Assembly: GCA_024653325.1 (NCBI GenBank) | Contig: JANLFX010000028.1 | Coordinates: 1 to 34,783, forward strand | DNA length: 34,783 nucleotides | Reading direction: 5' to 3' | Source: Anaerolineae bacterium | GTDB taxonomy: Bacteria; Chloroflexota; Anaerolineae; JACIWR01 | Shown here: one piece after another, positions 33,096 to 34,783 of the stretch | How positions within the stretch are numbered: position 1 is the stretch's first letter | Layout of the letters: every line of letters starts with the position of its first letter | The notes under the pieces: generated by a model | Seen by the model: the letters and a program-made list of their open reading frames with translations, nothing else | Told to the model about the DNA's origin: nothing | The model's database searches: none | Made by a program: the position numbers and the translations under genes

Positions 33096-34657
33096 AAGCC
33101 TGCCTCCTCACGGGCAGGCGAGCGATAAACGACCACATCGTTGTTGGCGAAGGCTATTTGCCACTCGTCCAGGGGGACACCGTTGCCCAACGCCCGCTCC
33201 CTGGGACCGATAAGCACGTAGCTCACCCCATAGTCGTGGAGCACGGCATCGTCCGCTCCCTGGAAAAACGCCTCTACCTGCGCCCTTTTCTTCTCCGCGT
33301 CTATGGTCTCGAATTCGTGGCCGTACACCACTCGTTGTCCGGCCCATGCCGGGATGAACAGCCCGCTCTGTGGGGAAGCCAGGACCACCGCCTCTGGTGG
33401 TACGTGCTCCCGCATCCAGGCCAGGGCTTCTGCTTCGCCGACGGAGAGGTACAGGCGAGCATCGTGTTGCATCGCTGCCGAAAATGCGCCCGCCAATAAA
33501 AACGTGTTGGTCAGCGCGGAGAAGACCAAAACGCCCGTTGTCACCGTCCGGCGACCGGTTCGTAACCGGGGCAGAATGCCGCGCGTGAATCCCAACCCGG
33601 CCAGCATGGCCAATGGGAGATGCAGTCCCAATACCAGCCGCCTTTGCAAGGGAATGGGCAGATAAAGCGCGACCATGGTGACCACAACCCAGACCACGAG
33701 TAACAGCTCCACATCTCGCCCGCGCCTCAGGGCCCAGACAATGCCCGCCAGGGCCAGCAAAAGCACAACCCCGTAGCTCAGCGCGTAATCCCACAGCGGT
33801 GGTGAGGGGGTCAGATTCTGCGCCGACCAGGCCCGCAGGGCAGGGTTGGTCGTGGACACCCAGGCGTCGTACAGGAGTAGCGGCGCGCTGGTGGCCATCA
33901 CCACAGCCGCGTTAGCGATTTCGGCCCGGGGCCGTCTTTTGCGCCTGGCAGCAAGCAGAGCGAGATTTACGGTCAGCACGGCGTACACGGTAACCAGGCA
34001 AAACGGCTGCACCACGGCCAAGAGCAAGGCCACTCCCCCGGCCATAATCGCGCGTGTCCGGCCAGAAAACCGTTCCCGCCCCCAGCCCCCTGCGTTCAGC
34101 CCGAAGATGATCAGCATCAGCATCATCGCCAGAGGAAAGTGGGGATTGGCCAAGATAGCATAGAAAGTCACCGCCTCTGGCACCCACAAGTCCACTGTCA
34201 GATAACCCGATAGCCCAATTATCCAACCCAGGCCGGATGACGTAGCCACGATCAGGTAAATCAGCCGCCGCTCCGCCACCTGCGCGGTAAGCAGGGTCAC
34301 GAATCCATATACAGTCAGTAGAAGTAAAAAGCTATTAAAAATACGCGCCAGGTGGTAAATCAGGGGGATTGGCAGACCAGACAGCCGGGCCAGATGACCC
34401 AGGGCCAGGTAGTAAGTGAAGATGAATGCCCCCTCATGTGATTCGGCTGTGAAGGGCAGGTGGAACAGCCACTCGCCACGGGTGCCCTGTAGCATCTTGG
34501 CGTAATAAGAATTGCCGTCCTGGGGATTGAACAGGAGGCCGGTGAAACGCAGGTCCGCCGGCGTGACCAGCCAGGCATACACATAGGGCAGGCAACTCAA
34601 ACCCACGACGAGTGCCGTTGTCAGAAGCACCCACCTGGTTTCCCTCGTCCACTGCAT
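33092..34657 (-). CDS. Polytopic membrane protein, probable GT-C-type glycosyltransferase
   Basis: A 521-aa protein with about eleven membrane helices. Its first extracytoplasmic loop (LLFNPQDGNSYYAKM) has the acidic residue expected in GT-C enzymes. The C-terminal soluble part has WMREHVPPEAVVLASP, AWAGQRVVYGHEFETIDAEK and YVLIGPRERAL, typical of polyprenyl-sugar-using glycosyltransferase families. It would act on the outer face of the membrane. ATG 34657 is chosen because GGAGG sits 6 nt upstream; in-frame ATGs at 34687 and 34702 lie in or before the predicted -10 box. It is coupled to the YfhO-like gene. The family assignment is by pattern only. Confidence 0.68.
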   Translation of the reverse strand: MQWTRETRWVLLTTALVVGLSCLPYVYAWLVTPADLRFTGLLFNPQDGNSYYAKMLQGTRGEWLFHLPFTAESHEGAFIFTYYLALGHLARLSGLPIPLIYHLARIFNSFLLLLTVYGFVTLLTAQVAERRLIYLIVATSSGLGWIIGLSGYLTVDLWVPEAVTFYAILANPHFPLAMMLMLIIFGLNAGGWGRERFSGRTRAIMAGGVALLLAVVQPFCLVTVYAVLTVNLALLAARRKRRPRAEIANAAVVMATSAPLLLYDAWVSTTNPALRAWSAQNLTPSPPLWDYALSYGVVLLLALAGIVWALRRGRDVELLLVVWVVVTMVALYLPIPLQRRLVLGLHLPLAMLAGLGFTRGILPRLRTGRRTVTTGVLVFSALTNTFLLAGAFSAAMQHDARLYLSVGEAEALAWMREHVPPEAVVLASPQSGLFIPAWAGQRVVYGHEFETIDAEKKRAQVEAFFQGADDAVLHDYGVSYVLIGPRERALGNGVPLDEWQIAFANNDVVVYRSPAREEAGL

Positions 34658-34685
34658 GATCGGCCTCCAGGGTAAAGTTATGTCC

Positions 34686-34714
34686 ATTCTACCATATTTC
34701 ACTCGTTTTTGGAA
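34686..34714 (-). promoter_or_regulatory. Candidate extended -10 promoter for the GT-C/YfhO pair
   Basis: On the minus strand, TTCCAA (34714-34709), 17 nt, TAGAAT (34691-34686) preceded by TGG. The -35 is poor, the -10 good. Upstream (34728-34752) is strongly A/T-rich, a possible UP element. Confidence 0.35.
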
Positions 34715-34766
34715 GTATCATAGGGCAAGCTTATGAATTTTAAAAATTTAATCTGTTAGCCTTGCC

Positions 34767-34780
34767 GCGATTGAAATCGC
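34767..34780. repeat. Short inverted repeat at the window edge
   Basis: GCGATT-GA-AATCGC. It is cut near the window end, so its nature (REP or start of a repeat array) cannot be decided. Confidence 0.35.
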
Positions 34781-34783
34781 CCC

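Noticed and set aside
34767-34783. Possible start of a CRISPR array (GATTGAAATCG-like string)
   Set aside because: Only one partial copy is visible at the window edge and no spacer or cas gene is present. It is better described as a short inverted repeat.

Overview
This window looks like a chromosomal segment of an uncultured or little-studied Chloroflexota bacterium, probably Anaerolineae-like. That placement is an inference from gene content: extracellular proteins with long Thr-Pro linkers, TolB-type beta-propellers, a nucleotidyl cyclase/AAA/TPR regulator, a fused tandem PhnE, and many palindromic repeats. I could not test it by database search. No rRNA, tRNA, prophage, integrase or autonomous transposase was recognised. 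Predicted promoters read as ordinary sigma70-type (TTGACR-N17-TATAMT), and most genes have clear GGAGG-like Shine-Dalgarno sites.

Layout: (1) 129-9627, minus strand: surface-glycan genes. A glycosidase/O-antigen-ligase fusion and a cyclase-AAA-TPR regulator overlap each other. They are followed by a promoter that overlaps the cyclase stop codon and drives a UXS-type sugar-nucleotide enzyme, a second O-antigen ligase and a GtrA protein. (2) 9682-11307, minus: a lipoprotein with DUF348, G5 and beta-propeller regions. (3) 11484-15088, plus and divergent: a protein made of seven 15-residue repeats with a C-terminal membrane anchor, a membrane-anchored propeller protein, and a lytic-transglycosylase-like gene broken by a 151-bp MITE-like insertion. 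(4) 15207-24052, plus: ribosomal protein L25, then a tight run phnD-phnC-phnE-larE-larB-larC-glycosyltransferase. It couples a phosphonate-type ABC importer to synthesis of the nickel-pincer nucleotide cofactor. (5) 24139-26775: a 45-aa membrane protein with its own promoter and terminator, a WaaE-like glycosyltransferase, an HNH endonuclease and a solitary carbamate kinase. (6) 26776-27172: a gene-free stretch holding a nested mobile repeat and two promoters. (7) 27173-30646, plus: TPR/L,D-transpeptidase, PhoU and a long coiled-coil protein. (8) 30693-34657, minus: a GT-C-like membrane protein and a YfhO-like protein, overlapping by 4 bp.

The main function theme is the cell envelope: glycan export and polymerisation, peptidoglycan crosslinking and cleavage, lipid-linked sugar transfer and surface propellers. 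A second theme is cofactor and phosphorus metabolism (phn, lar, phoU).

The most striking unexplained layer is repeat DNA. At least two elements show terminal inverted repeats and apparent target duplications (one nested). Several GTAG...CTAC palindromes occur, and repeat-derived sequence has entered or abuts coding regions in several genes (SLT gene, YfhO-like gene, a glycosyltransferase, O-antigen ligase, larB). Removing one element plus one target copy from the transglycosylase gene restores a continuous 499-aa frame.
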